Source of the DNA: Evansella halocellulosilytica
GTDB lineage: Bacteria > Bacillota > Bacilli > Bacillales > Salisediminibacteriaceae
Assembly (NCBI RefSeq): GCF_002335745.1
Contig: NZ_NIST01000001.1
Span: 5,040,090 to 5,104,089, forward strand
DNA: 64,000 nt
Direction of reading: 5' to 3'
Part shown: positions 12,123 to 21,175 of the stretch, piece by piece
How positions within the stretch are numbered: position 1 is the first letter of the stretch
How the letters are laid out: each line of letters starts with the position of its first letter
Position numbers and translations under genes: made by a program
Notes under the pieces: model-generated
What the model saw: the letters and a program-made list of their open reading frames with translations, nothing else
Database searches by the model: none
What the model was told of the DNA's origin: nothing

Positions 12123-13140
12123 CGTGGATCACCTCCACTTCAACATCTTGCTCTCGAATATAAGCCTTTACCTTATCAAGCTCTCCTTTGTCTCCGTCAA
12201 CACTAATAAACAACGACCCGTAAGGCCCACTTTGTGTTTGACTAATCTTCCCTTGAAGAATATTTACTGTGACATTGAAGGATTTGATCAAATTATTAAT
12301 TAATGGCTTTTTTGCATCTCCTCCGACAAACGTTAGCTGAAGGATTGTACTCATACCGTCTTCAGAAAACAAGTGACGGATCGCCTCTTCTGTTTCTTCT
12401 GGTTCTGTCACCTGTTTAACAAATTCTTTCGTCATCTTTTCTTTTGGACGTTTGAAAATATCGAGGACATTTCCTTTTTCAACGACTTGGCCGCCTTCCA
12501 TCACAGCGACACGATGACATATTTTTCGAATAACATGCATTTCATGAGTAATTAAAACGATAGTTAAACCTAACTTTTCATTAATATCAACGAGCAGATC
12601 TAATATTGAATCAGTCGTCTTTGGATCGAGTGCTGACGTTGCTTCATCACATAGCAAAACTTTAGGGTTATTCGCTAAAGCCCTCGCAATTCCAACTCGT
12701 TGTTTTTGCCCCCCGCTTAACTGTGAAGGGTATGACCCGCCGCGCCCGGATAAGCCTACAAGTTCAATTAATTCATTTACTCGTTTTGTTCTTTCTTCTT
12801 TTGGAATTTTTTTTATTTCTAACGGGTACGCAATGTTTTCTGCAACCGTTCGAGACCACAACAAATTAAAATGCTGAAAAATCATCCCGATATCTTGTCT
12901 AGCGATTCGTAAGTCTTTCTTCGAAAGAGTATTCATATTTTTTCCGGCAACTGTCACTTCACCAGATGTTGGCGTTTCAAGCATGTTCAGTAAACGAATT
13001 AATGTACTCTTACCTGCACCGCTATATCCAATGACACCGAAAATTTCTCCTCTTTCGATCATCAAATCAATATTATCTACAGCTGTCACTTGTCCGTCCC
13101 TCGTGTTGAAGGTTTTCTTTAACTTCGATAACGAGATCAT
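12115..13140 (-). CDS. metN: Methionine ABC transporter ATP-binding protein MetN
   Basis: ATPase of the methionine importer, 341 residues. The N-terminal ABC domain shows Walker A GYSGAGKST, signature LSGGQKQRVGIARAL and Walker B VLLCDEATSALD. The C-terminal region from about residue 265 (LQLTFVGGDAKKPLINNL) is the NIL/ACT-like domain that binds methionine and inhibits transport when the internal pool is high. First gene of the operon, preceded by a SAM riboswitch, terminator and strong promoter. Confidence 0.97.
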   Translation of the reverse strand: MISLSKLKKTFNTRDGQVTAVDNIDLMIERGEIFGVIGYSGAGKSTLIRLLNMLETPTSGEVTVAGKNMNTLSKKDLRIARQDIGMIFQHFNLLWSRTVAENIAYPLEIKKIPKEERTKRVNELIELVGLSGRGGSYPSQLSGGQKQRVGIARALANNPKVLLCDEATSALDPKTTDSILDLLVDINEKLGLTIVLITHEMHVIRKICHRVAVMEGGQVVEKGNVLDIFKRPKEKMTKEFVKQVTEPEETEEAIRHLFSEDGMSTILQLTFVGGDAKKPLINNLIKSFNVTVNILQGKISQTQSGPYGSLFISVDGDKGELDKVKAYIREQDVEVEVIHGD

Positions 13141-13220
13141 TCGAAATTGCCTCTCTTTCTATATCTACTAATCTGATATGATTACAAGGTTAATGAACCT
13201 TTCTATTATATGATAAAAAC

Positions 13221-13260
13221 AAAAAACCTTTCAGCTCACCCTGATGAGCAGAAAGGTTTT
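13221..13260 (-). terminator. Terminator of the metN SAM riboswitch
   Basis: Minus strand AAAACCTTTCTGCTCATC, loop, then GAGCTGAAAGGTTTTTTG. The intrinsic terminator lies between the aptamer and metN and is the expression platform: SAM binding should favour it. Confidence 0.9.
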
Positions 13261-13270
13261 CAATATGAAA

Positions 13271-13386
13271 AACCTCTCTCTCATCTTTCAAAGCAAGATG
13301 CTTTGTTGGAATTGGCACCTTCCATGTTTCATGGTGGTTGCCGGGCTTCATCGGGCCAGTCCCTCCGCCTCTCTGGATAAGAGAAT
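13271..13386 (-). ncRNA. SAM-I (S-box) riboswitch of metNPQ
   Basis: Minus strand order: CTCTTATCCAGAGAGG, then GGAGGGACTGGCCCGATGAA, then CCCGGCAACC, then AAGGTGCCAATTCC, closing with GATGAGAGAG. These are the conserved P1, P2 kink-turn, P3 and P4 words of S-box leaders. The following terminator implies repression of methionine uptake when SAM is plentiful. Confidence 0.97.
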
Positions 13387-13425
13387 ATGTTTTTATTATT
13401 TAGTTCATTAAATCAGTTAAATAGC

Positions 13426-13454
13426 ATCATATCATTGTCCAAAAAAACTGTCAA
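13426..13454 (-). promoter_or_regulatory. SigA promoter of metNPQ
   Basis: Minus strand TTGACA (13454-13449), 17-bp spacer, TATGAT (13431-13426). This is one mismatch from full consensus. It overlaps the last codons of the upstream SCP2-like gene and starts the RNA about 35 nt before the S-box. Confidence 0.85.
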
Positions 13455-13801
13455 CTATTTTCCTCACATAATGAATTCCCAATATTAGGGAGATAAAATA
13501 ATGATTCCAATAATAATAAATCTTTTAATTTCCCTGTTACATTTAGTTCATCTCTCTTTTTCAATGATAATAGAAAATCATGACCAGTCAATAATTGATG
13601 AATAATCTCTTCGTCACCTTCGATTGTCACATCACTATTTCCCTGAAACGCCTTTTCAATTTTCAGGTCTCCTCCGTCAACAATTAATAGCCACTCTTCA
13701 ATATCATTTTTTAACCGAACCGTTACGTTTGTTTTCAGTAATGGCTTAATCGTACTCGTATTGTGTAATTGTTTAACTAATCCAAGTAAAAGCTTTTCCA
13801 T
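13451..13801 (-). CDS. yusD: SCP2 sterol-binding domain protein, YusD-like
   Basis: 116-residue small protein with an SCP2-like pattern: TVRLKNDIEEWLLIVDGGDLKIEKA, then GNSDVTIEGDEEIIHQLLTGH. SCP2 domains bind lipids or acyl-CoA-like ligands; a function for YusD is not known to me. The ATG at 13801 follows GGCGG; a TTG one codon upstream is less likely. Its position directly upstream of metNPQ matches B. subtilis yusD, so the assignment rests on both sequence and order. Confidence 0.7.
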   Translation of the reverse strand: MEKLLLGLVKQLHNTSTIKPLLKTNVTVRLKNDIEEWLLIVDGGDLKIEKAFQGNSDVTIEGDEEIIHQLLTGHDFLLSLKKRDELNVTGKLKDLLLLESLFYLPNIGNSLCEENS

Positions 13802-13862
13802 CAAACCGCCGCCTTTTTTCCTTTATTATTATATTCATTCCACATTTACTATCATTTTCCTG

Positions 13863-15131
13863 TTAACCTGACACAGTTCTTGATGGACTTTCTTGTTGCA
13901 GCAGGGGCTTACGAAAAGCGAAGAAGAAATAAACCGTTCCAATGATATAAAGAACACCGGTTATCGAAAAGACAATTGCATAACCTGAATAAGCGCCATA
14001 CACCATCACAATTGTTGTCGATACGGGCCCCATTACAGCCCAGCCAAGTTGAAATACCGCTTGGCCAACTGAATTGGCAAGACCTTTAATTGAATCATCG
14101 ACACTACGCATCATTAATGACATTTGAATAGGGTTTCCAGCATTCATTAAGGCTTGACGGAACAAGAAGCCGAATACAGCCCAATAAATGTTTTCTGTAA
14201 ATGCAGTTATAAGTAAAAACGGGATTGACAGAAACTGGAGCAGCACGACAGCTCTCACTTCACCAACCTTCTTTACAACAGCAGGACCAATTAGAAGAGC
14301 CACCGCTGTCATTCCTTGCCCCGCTGAGATAATAATACCAACTAATGAATGAGAGATATCAAACCGGTCGACAAAGTATAAGTTTAAATACGGAATGACA
14401 AGTCCTGAGCCAAACCCAATTAATATTTGAGCAACTGCAAACATCAAGATGATCTTTATCCCTCGTTTATGGGTTTTGAATAGCTTTTTAATCGAGCGGT
14501 CATGCCCTGCCTTACTCGTTATTTTACGTTCTTCCTTTATTTTATAAATCGGTATGAGTGCAGCAAAAAAGAATCCTGCTCCAATTAATAGTGCAAGGCG
14601 TATACTCCAAAGTGCGCTAAGTCCGACTATATATTGAAAAAAGTCACTTAATGTTCCTCCGAGCGTATTCCCTATTACATTTGCAACCATAATAATCGCA
14701 AAATTAAAGCTAAAAAGGTGGACTCTTTGCTTTTCAGTTGAGTTTTCAGCAAGTAGAGGAATCGACGATACTTGAATAAATGCCATAAACATTCCGGTCA
14801 TAAATGCCGTACCAAGAAGAAGTACTTCCATTGATAATACTGCTCTAAAAAGTAAACTTGAAGCAGCAAGGATTGCACCAACAAAAATGAGCTTCTTTCT
14901 GCCAATACGATCGCTCAATATCCCAGCGGGCAGCAATAAAAGTGCTGTTGCCATTGACTGAAAGGCAATAACACTCCCATTCACTTGATCATCATAACCT
15001 AATTCACGAATGTAATAGTTATAAATGATCATAAAAATCCCCATACCAATGTGAGCAAGTATGGAGCTAATTAAAAAGAGGCGCACATTTTTGTTATACC
15101 CTTTAAATTGTTCAGCCCATTCACCAACCAT
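13863..15131 (-). CDS. MFS transporter
   Basis: 422-residue major facilitator superfamily protein with about 12 membrane segments. The conserved loop 2-3 motif is visible as GILSDRIGRKKLIF (about residues 75-88). Substrate unknown; the family includes drug and sugar exporters. The start at 15131 has TTGGAGGG 6-8 nt upstream; the longer TTG-started frame runs through that site. A perfect AAGTGCC-A-GGCACTT palindrome (15142-15156) abuts the ribosome site. The gene is not in the B. subtilis order, so it is likely an insertion or replacement at this locus. Confidence 0.85.
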   Translation of the reverse strand: MVGEWAEQFKGYNKNVRLFLISSILAHIGMGIFMIIYNYYIRELGYDDQVNGSVIAFQSMATALLLLPAGILSDRIGRKKLIFVGAILAASSLLFRAVLSMEVLLLGTAFMTGMFMAFIQVSSIPLLAENSTEKQRVHLFSFNFAIIMVANVIGNTLGGTLSDFFQYIVGLSALWSIRLALLIGAGFFFAALIPIYKIKEERKITSKAGHDRSIKKLFKTHKRGIKIILMFAVAQILIGFGSGLVIPYLNLYFVDRFDISHSLVGIIISAGQGMTAVALLIGPAVVKKVGEVRAVVLLQFLSIPFLLITAFTENIYWAVFGFLFRQALMNAGNPIQMSLMMRSVDDSIKGLANSVGQAVFQLGWAVMGPVSTTIVMVYGAYSGYAIVFSITGVLYIIGTVYFFFAFRKPLLQQESPSRTVSG

Positions 15132-15655
15132 TCTACCCTCCAAGTGCCAGGCACTTCCCGAATAATGTCGAATTATCTTTCATTTGTGCCATCATATTGT
15201 TCGTGTTTGTTCACCAATATGTATTTCGACTCTCTAAATTTCAATCATAGCCTAAGAAGTGAATTTAGGGAAGTGTTTTTTGAATTTAGGGAATTTTTTT
15301 CAATTTCACATTTTGTCTATGCAGACTTTACGGAGAACGTTAATTTTTATGCGTTGTTTTTTTTGAATAAACGCTTGGCTATTCATTTTTGTGGAGGTGT
15401 ATGTAGAAGTGTATGGAGGTGGGGAGGAGTGCAACTTATCTGACCTTTTGTTTTCGAGTCTCTTCTTTTTTCCTCTACTTTTGAACGTTACATTTATAAA
15501 GCAGGTTCAACTGATCCTGCTCCATTTGTATAGGCTTCAATTCATGCATGATAAAGAGATATCATGAATTGACATACATAAATTCCCCATTCTAAACCAT
15601 TCAACTGAAATATCGAACTAGTTACTAAAAAAACACGGGAGCATCCTCCCATGTT
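15132..15655. other. Non-coding stretch upstream of the MFS gene
   Basis: No supported gene. It holds the 15-bp palindrome at 15142-15156 and an inverted repeat TCAATTCATG/CATGAATTGA near 15538-15575 with no T-run. The B. subtilis genes expected at this place (yusE, yusF) are not present. Confidence 0.6.
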
Positions 15656-15657
15656 TT
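15627..15657 (-). terminator. Terminator of the yusG-like gene
   Basis: Minus strand AACATGGGAG, loop GATG, CTCCCGTGTT then TTTTT. It overlaps the stop codon region of the gene. Confidence 0.85.
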
Positions 15658-16009
15658 AGCACCAGCCCATATCGCAACCTTCTACATATGATTGAGGCTG
15701 AGGTTGTTTTTTAGCATCTTTTTTATAAAACTTTTCATTATCAAATTCAAAACCTTCAGCCATTTCATATTGATACGTTTGACCAGCTTGTTTCATCTTA
15801 CCGATTTTTTCATCGCCTAAATAAAAATTCGTTTCTCCACTCTCTTCTTCTTGACGTTTCACTTGATCCGTTACTTCAATTCGTGACTTTGACTCGTGTT
15901 TAGTTGCATCGTTAACAAGGCTTTCATCAACTGTCGGGTGGTTCACATTATCACCCATTTGATGATAAACTTCCTGACCATTTACTTCGTTGTTTCGCTT
16001 GTTTGCCAT
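15656..16009 (-). CDS. yusG: YusG-like (DUF2553) small protein
   Basis: 117-residue hydrophilic protein. The C-terminal half (from about residue 60, TNFYLGDEKIGKMKQAGQ) resembles the DUF2553/YusG family. The N-terminal 50 residues are charged and probably disordered. It ends in YVEGCDMGWC, two cysteines that could bind metal or form a disulfide. Function unknown. The start at 16009 follows GAGGGGGGAAAACG, and the longer frame to 16051 has no ribosome site. Location next to gcvH and yusI-like genes fits B. subtilis order. Confidence 0.7.
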   Translation of the reverse strand: MANKRNNEVNGQEVYHQMGDNVNHPTVDESLVNDATKHESKSRIEVTDQVKRQEEESGETNFYLGDEKIGKMKQAGQTYQYEMAEGFEFDNEKFYKKDAKKQPQPQSYVEGCDMGWC

Positions 16010-16140
16010 CGTTTTCCCCCCTCTTATCCTATAGGGTAAGAAAACGTACAAAAACTATGTGTAGAAGAATTTTCATATACGGATGCCTCAGTCACATTTG
16101 CGGAGATTAATCTCACTGGCCTAATAAACCAAAAACAAAA

Positions 16141-16288
16141 GCGCAAGCGCCTTGCACACGAGCGACACTCTTTACCTGCGACGAGTAACCGCAGGAGCAA
16201 GCACTGGAGGCCTGGAAAGAAGAAGTCCGATCTTAGACTTCGATTGACAGGGTGAAGTGACCTCGAGCGAGTAGGCGCTGAGCTAGAC
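16141..16288. repeat. Dispersed repeat, long copy with 32-bp insert
   Basis: Starts GCGCAAGCGCCTTGCACACG and ends near CGAGTAGGCGCTGAGCTAGAC. It matches 42877-42971, but carries an extra 32 bp at 16167-16198 (ACTCTTTACCTGCGACGAGT followed by AACCGCAGGAGC). That insert contains the tandem repeat unit of 547-886 and has the same 32-bp length as that array's period. Confidence 0.85.
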
Positions 16289-16347
16289 GTAACAACTATT
16301 TCGAGAACTTATCCACAAGATCTAAATCTATAGTTTCCTAAACGATT

Positions 16348-16382
16348 AAAAAAAGCAAAGGTCACAAGCCCTTTGCTTTTTA
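16348..16382 (-). terminator. gcvH terminator
   Basis: Minus strand AAAAGCAAAGG, loop GCTTGTGA, CCTTTGCTTTTTTT. Placed just past the gcvH stop. Confidence 0.9.
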
Positions 16383-16386
16383 CACA

Positions 16387-16770
16387 TTAGTCTTCACTAA
16401 TCATTTCTTCATATTTTTCAGCCGTCATAAGGTTGTCCACTTCTGAAGCATCAGAAGGTTTTACGATAATCATCCATGCTTTTTCGTATGGAGATTCGTT
16501 TACAAACTCAGGAGAATCTTCAAGCTCTTCATTAATTTCAACGACTTTTCCGCTAATTGGAGCATAGAGCTCAGAAACTGTTTTTACAGATTCAACGCTC
16601 CCAAATGGTTCATCAGCTTCAATTTCGTCACCTACTTCAGGTAGTTCGACGAATACGATATCACCAAGTTCTGATTGTGCAAAATCTGTAATCCCGATAC
16701 GAATTTTGTCCCCTTCAACTTTTACCCACTCATGTTCTTCTGAATACTTAAAATCCTTTGGTAAGTTCAT
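16387..16770 (-). CDS. gcvH: Glycine cleavage system H protein
   Basis: Lipoyl carrier of the glycine cleavage system, and in Bacillus also the hub from which lipoyl groups are passed to other enzymes. The 127-residue product shows the lipoylation lysine in [14 protein letters not shown] (near residue 63) and family motifs SEEHEWV at the start and [22 protein letters not shown] precedes the ATG. Monocistronic, with its own terminator. Its stand-alone position next to the fad region agrees with B. subtilis. Confidence 0.97.
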   Translation of the reverse strand: MNLPKDFKYSEEHEWVKVEGDKIRIGITDFAQSELGDIVFVELPEVGDEIEADEPFGSVESVKTVSELYAPISGKVVEINEELEDSPEFVNESPYEKAWMIIVKPSDASEVDNLMTAEKYEEMISED

Positions 16771-16960
16771 TTTTACTTCCCTCCATCTTCATTTCTCAAA
16801 CCATTGATCAAACTTGAACTGTTTAGCGAAAATACATATGTACATCAGTTCAAAACATAAATGAGATTGTTCGCAAACATGCAAACATTCTCAAACAAAC
16901 CTTCACTTCTAACTATATTACATCTTGTTCGTAATCGGCAACCATATTATATGAAAAGGC

Positions 16961-17317
16961 TTACGCCCAAGTTGATTCAAACGTTTCCTCATTGAAACCG
17001 ACAGTCACTTTATCACCGTCTGTAACAATTGGGCGTTTTATTAACATACCGTCTGTAGAGAGGATCTCCAATAATTCCTCATCAGACGTAGATTTCACCT
17101 TATCTTTTAATCCGAGCTCACGATACTTTTTACCACTCGTATTAAAAAATTTTTTCAATTCTAAACCGCTCTTATGATAAAGGTCCTTCAATTCAGCTTT
17201 AGAAGGGGGGGTGTCAACGATATGAATATCTTCATAGGCAATGCCGTGATCATCTAACCATTTTTTCGCTTTTCTACACGTCCCACATTTCGGGTATTGA
17301 TATAATTTTACAGCCAT
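16961..17317 (-). CDS. yusI: ArsC/Spx-family protein, YusI-like
   Basis: 118-residue thioredoxin-fold protein of the ArsC/Spx family. The CxxC motif is in YQYPKCGTCRKAKKW (residues about 8-14), followed by the family region DIHIVDTPPSKAEL and a C-terminal PIVTDGDKVTVGF strand. Family members are arsenate reductases or regulators such as Spx and MgsR; YusI itself has no settled function. The start at 17317 has GAGGAGGAGAAAC upstream, which rules out the frame beginning at 17344. Order matches B. subtilis. Confidence 0.85.
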   Translation of the reverse strand: MAVKLYQYPKCGTCRKAKKWLDDHGIAYEDIHIVDTPPSKAELKDLYHKSGLELKKFFNTSGKKYRELGLKDKVKSTSDEELLEILSTDGMLIKRPIVTDGDKVTVGFNEETFESTWA

Positions 17318-17500
17318 GTTTCTCCTCCTCTTTTTATCCATCATAACCTTTCATTTTCTATTTAAACATAAGTTCAAAAAGAGAACAAAAAGACTCGAGT
17401 AGTTCGATGAAAAACGTCTCCAAACCTCTGAACTAGGACGAGCCCTACTTTTCCCGGACTTTTTGCTCCCCCCTAAACAAAAGGGGGATAAGACTTATTC

Positions 17501-17662
17501 TCATTTTCTGCTTTTTTGATTTTTTGCTTCTGTATCATGCTCAGATAATGTTTCGTATGCTTCTACTAGAGGGTTGTTGACATCGCCTGTTAACTCTTTT
17601 GAAAACTCTTCAACAGCCTCAATCCGCTCATTTAGCATAAATTCATTTTTCGGCTTTTTCAT
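17501..17662 (-). CDS. Small conserved-looking hypothetical protein, 53 aa
   Basis: Starts MKKPKNEFMLNERIEAVEEF and ends KNQKSRK, stop at 17501. An excellent ribosome site (AGGAGGACGATTAA) precedes the ATG, and the composition is that of a charged, helical soluble peptide. I do not recognise the family. It lies alone between the yusI-like gene and the pirin gene, both on the same strand. Short genes like this are easily missed by ORF length cut-offs. Confidence 0.75.
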   Translation of the reverse strand: MKKPKNEFMLNERIEAVEEFSKELTGDVNNPLVEAYETLSEHDTEAKNQKSRK

Positions 17663-17771
17663 TTAATCGTCCTCCTATTCATGAACTTACATAACATCAT
17701 GATTATTATGTACCTCATCAATCAGGACATAAGCCGCTGATGAATTTCCCACTTATTCCCATAATGAAAGA

Positions 17772-18632
17772 TTAGTTTATAGCTGGAGGACCAAACTTCC
17801 CTTCACGAAAATCAGCATACGCTTGTTTAATTTCTTCCATCGTTCCCATTACAAAAGGTCCATGAGCAATGATCTCTTCCTTTATTGGCTTTCCAGAATA
17901 AATGAGTGCTTTTGATTTCGCATTTGCTCGGATCGAAAGGTCACTCTCCATGCCTTCGTTGCCATCTCGCTTATATGAAAGGTGGCCAACCCCTGTTTTC
18001 TTAAGCTGAACTTCATTTTTCCCAACAGTTACGTCCCCTGATAACATGTAAATAAATCCGTTATAATTTTCTGGGAGATGATGAGTGAATGATGCTCCTT
18101 TTGCTAAAGAAACTTCAGTTAATGTAATAGGCACGAGTGATTGTAGCGGTCCTTCAAGACCATGCAGATTCCCACCGTAGACTCTTAAGTGGCCACCTTC
18201 AAATTCTTTAACCGGAACATCCTCAAGATACACATCTTGATAACTTGCGTCAGTCGTTCTTAACTTGTCCGGCAAGTTAAGCCAGAGTTGGAGTGTATGT
18301 GCAATGTCTTGATCAACAGCTTCTTCTCCATGTCTTGCGCCTTTACCCGCATTCATGTATTGAACGTCGCCAGCTTCTAAAATACCGTGTCCTCCTTGAT
18401 TATCAATATGTTCAAGACGACCATCAATCACATATGTTAATGTTTGAAAACCACGGTGTGGATGATCTGAAAACGTTCCTCGTTTAAACCAGTCCTCCGC
18501 TAATAAAATGAATGGATCCATGAGTTTCCAGTTGTCAGGTGGTAATACCCACCCCTTTTGTACAGCAGGAAAGGACATTTCTTCATATTGCACCGTCCAT
18601 GATTTTGTCACTTCTCTCTGAAATCTCGCCAT
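17772..18632 (-). CDS. Pirin family protein
   Basis: 286-residue bicupin. The N-terminal domain carries the pirin metal-site pattern DHPHRGFQTLTYVIDG and DVQYMNAGKGARHGE, with His residues placed for Fe(II). The C-terminal domain is also cupin-like, followed by the typical tail GKFGPPAI. Bacterial pirins may act as quercetin dioxygenase-like enzymes or as redox-sensitive modulators; which applies here cannot be told. The start at 18632 follows AAAGGAGTGCAGTTT. Confidence 0.88.
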   Translation of the reverse strand: MARFQREVTKSWTVQYEEMSFPAVQKGWVLPPDNWKLMDPFILLAEDWFKRGTFSDHPHRGFQTLTYVIDGRLEHIDNQGGHGILEAGDVQYMNAGKGARHGEEAVDQDIAHTLQLWLNLPDKLRTTDASYQDVYLEDVPVKEFEGGHLRVYGGNLHGLEGPLQSLVPITLTEVSLAKGASFTHHLPENYNGFIYMLSGDVTVGKNEVQLKKTGVGHLSYKRDGNEGMESDLSIRANAKSKALIYSGKPIKEEIIAHGPFVMGTMEEIKQAYADFREGKFGPPAIN

Positions 18633-18974
18633 AAACTGCACTCCTTTCATATTGAATTTATTCATCTATGTTCAAATTGAATAAAGAACATTCAACAGAC
18701 TTTTTGAACACTCTCCTATAATGTACCAACTCCGATTTAATAGTACAAAAAATACGCTTAAATGAACGAGGATCGGACAACCCCAAGTTAATAAGGGTGG
18801 CCCTCATCGTTGGTGAGAGTCATTTCCGACTTGCCCGCGGCAAAGAAGGCCTACGAACGAAGTGCAGAGTTGATGTCTCACATATGCTTTTGAGTGCAAG
18901 CGAGTTTTTTTTGAACAATCAACCCTATATAAATACCTGACACGTAATAGCCGTTTAGTATTTCTTATATACAA
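18633..18974. other. Non-coding stretch with a dispersed repeat
   Basis: No gene. Bases 18833-18904 (GCCCGCGGCAAAGAAGGCC onwards) belong to a dispersed repeat also at 34616-34696 (reverse) and 35131-35213 (forward), sharing CAAAGAAG, GAAGTGCAG/GAAGTAAG, GATGTC and GAGTGCAAGC/GGTGAAAGC words. Confidence 0.6.
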
Positions 18975-21033
18975 ACCGAGTAGGCGTCGCCATTACTGAC
19001 CACGCCTCTCACAGAGCACACACGTGCGGATCTTCGCATGTGGCTCTTCCCATATATCCCTTTTAGAGATAACGTTCATCATAAACAGATGATAAACTAA
19101 CGAGTCCAAGTTCTGAAAAGAACTTATTGTCTAGTGCCGCATGAACCATTGGACTTTTGGAACTTCGCCAAGCAAACATACGGATTCCTCTAAGGTTTTC
19201 TTCCCTCCATCCCTTTCTTCTCAGAAGGCGGTGGAGGTTCTTTATATGTCTCCAGCTTCTTAGTTGTACCATTCGTAACCGTCTTCTTATCCAGCTATCC
19301 CATACTTTGAATTTGTTCTTCACATTTCCATAACGAAAATAATTTGCCCAACCTCGAATGTATGGATTTAATTTGTCTTGGATAAGTAGTTGAATATCAA
19401 CTGTTTGGTTTCGACGAGTCATTTCTTTCACTCGTTCCTTGAATGTCGCCTCTTTCTTAGGGTCTATTCTTCGAATATCTCCGATGAATTCATAGCCTAA
19501 GAATGTAAATGGCTCTTTGTTGGCGTTGACAACTTTAGTCTTTTCTTGATTCACAGTTAGACTTAGCTCTTCCTCAAGAAATCTTGAGACACTTCGCATA
19601 ACTCTTTCTGCGCCTTTTGAACTTTTACAAAGAATGATAAAATCATCCGCAAAACGGACGATTCGGTGACCTCGCTCAGTCATCAGTTGATCAAGCTGAT
19701 GTAAGTAGATGTTCGAAAGTAATGGACTTAGCACGCCACCCTGCGGAGCTCCCTCAGGGGTATCTTCGTATCGATCTCCTACCATGACACCTGCTCTGAG
19801 AAAACGGTGAATGAGTTTGATTATAGACCCATCTGTCACTCGTTTCCTTATTTGATGTTCCAGTTTATCATGTGGGATCGTGTCAAAGTAGGATTGTAAG
19901 TCGGCATCGATGACATAATGGTATCCTGCATTCAAGTGTTCAGTGACTTTGTCTAAAGCCATATGAGCACTTATTCCGGGCCGAAAACCATAGCTACACG
20001 GAAGGAATTCTTCTTCGAAGATCGGTTCCAATACATTTCGAAGAGAAGCTTGTACGATGCGATCTTCCACCGTTGGTATCCCTAGTGGACGTTGTTTCTT
20101 GCCATTATCTTTGTCGATCATCTTTCGTCGAACAGGTTTGGGTCGATATTGTTTATCTTTTAGCTTCTGTTGGAGCACTTCTAGATTGTCCTCCAGCTTT
20201 GCTTCATAGCCTTCAATTGTTACCTTATCAACCCCTGGTGCACCTTTATTCTTCTTCACTTGATAGAAGGCACTTACTAGATTCGCTTTCTTGTACACTT
20301 TGTCATACAAACTGTACCATACACGTCTTTTCATCTGTTATTCCCCTTACGCCATTGCTTTCGCTTCTTCCTTTGTTTCTGCTTCCCCATATAAATGTGA
20401 TTCTACAAGGTTGATAGCTCACGGCAATAACTTGTGCATCTCATTTGGCGGTAGACGGTGTACCCTTCTGTTCCACCCTGGCATCAGCCCCCTTGGCTCT
20501 TGTCCAGCTTCTGTCTACTTCCGCAGTCATAAGTAAGCCTACTCACATTGTTCTTCTATGGGTCACGCCCTTCGCACGAATCCCTACCTTTTGAGTATAG
20601 GTTCGCAACTGTATCTATGTACAGTTTCACTCATGTGCTGTCCTCGCTACTGTCGCCAGTAGGTCATTGGCATGTGCTTCTTCACTACTATGGCGATCTC
20701 TGACTTCTCCCTTTAAAGCTCATCCTGTGTCCTTGGCTTAGCCTTGTGACATCAGTACCTACTTTAGGAAGCAGGGAGATCTCAATGGGTCACATCATGT
20801 ACTTTCCCTCTAACCCAGCCCTCATAACACTTTGAGTTTCTAACTATTCGGACTTTCTGTTGTCTTGCACAGTCATCCAACTCTCGTGCCAACATGGGAT
20901 ATCAGCTCTGTTCAGAGGTTTGCCTTCAGATCCTCCGCACGCTACTTCACAGTCAACGCACTACCTGTCAGCTAATGCTTGCCGGCTAGTCGATGCATTC
21001 GGGACTTTCACCCTTTAGCACATGTGCTGCCAC
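18975..21033 (-). mobile_element. Second group II intron (class C-like) with reverse transcriptase
   Basis: Minus strand begins GTGGCAGCACATGTGC at 21033, then GGGTGAAAGTCCCGAATGC. It ends with a domain V hairpin (19008-19045, GAGCCACATGCGAAGATCCG onwards) and domain VI (GGCGTGGTCAGTAATGGCGACGCC) leading to CTACTCGGT at 18975. The 5' exon is the fadE terminator. It differs from intron 1 in sequence and in its RT, so it is a separate arrival. The 5' GTGGC departs from the usual GTGYG, so the boundaries are approximate to a few bases. Confidence 0.83.
19063..20334 (-). CDS. ltrA: Group II intron reverse transcriptase/maturase
   Basis: 423-residue intron-encoded protein. RT motifs present: KKQRPLGIPTVEDRIVQASL, CSYGFRPGISAHMALDKV, EGAPQGGVLSPLLSNIYL and the catalytic box VRFADDFIIL (FADD rather than YADD, still with both aspartates). 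The C-terminal maturase region (NPYIRGWANYFRYG) is present; no HNH domain. The frame is intact. It is only distantly similar to the RT at 8678-9937. Confidence 0.93.
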   Translation of the reverse strand: MKRRVWYSLYDKVYKKANLVSAFYQVKKNKGAPGVDKVTIEGYEAKLEDNLEVLQQKLKDKQYRPKPVRRKMIDKDNGKKQRPLGIPTVEDRIVQASLRNVLEPIFEEEFLPCSYGFRPGISAHMALDKVTEHLNAGYHYVIDADLQSYFDTIPHDKLEHQIRKRVTDGSIIKLIHRFLRAGVMVGDRYEDTPEGAPQGGVLSPLLSNIYLHQLDQLMTERGHRIVRFADDFIILCKSSKGAERVMRSVSRFLEEELSLTVNQEKTKVVNANKEPFTFLGYEFIGDIRRIDPKKEATFKERVKEMTRRNQTVDIQLLIQDKLNPYIRGWANYFRYGNVKNKFKVWDSWIRRRLRMVQLRSWRHIKNLHRLLRRKGWREENLRGIRMFAWRSSKSPMVHAALDNKFFSELGLVSLSSVYDERYL

Positions 21034-21036
21034 TCG

Positions 21037-21077
21037 CGAAAGAACAAAAGAGCCCTAAATGGGACTCTTTCGTTCTT
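21037..21077 (-). terminator. fadE operon terminator, insertion site of intron 2
   Basis: Minus strand AGAACGAAAGAGTCCC, loop ATTTA, GGGCTCTTTTGTTCT then TTCG. The intron starts a few bases later. A second GC-rich hairpin (GGGGCACTCCCCTGCCCC) lies nearer the stop codon at 21123-21144. Confidence 0.8.
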
Positions 21078-21175
21078 GTAGAGAGGAGAATGCCCTTTCT
21101 TTTAGAAAGGAGATTTATTTTATTGGGGCAGGGGAGTGCCCCAAAATGAATAACTAAACCTTTATCATTGACTAG

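Noticed and set aside
15108-15443. 111-residue open frame on the plus strand
   Set aside because: It overlaps the MFS start in antisense, has no ribosome site, and its Phe-rich composition comes from AT-rich DNA.
17455-17490. Terminator formed by CCCCCC and GGGGG
   Set aside because: The hairpin is stable but has no T-run on either strand.
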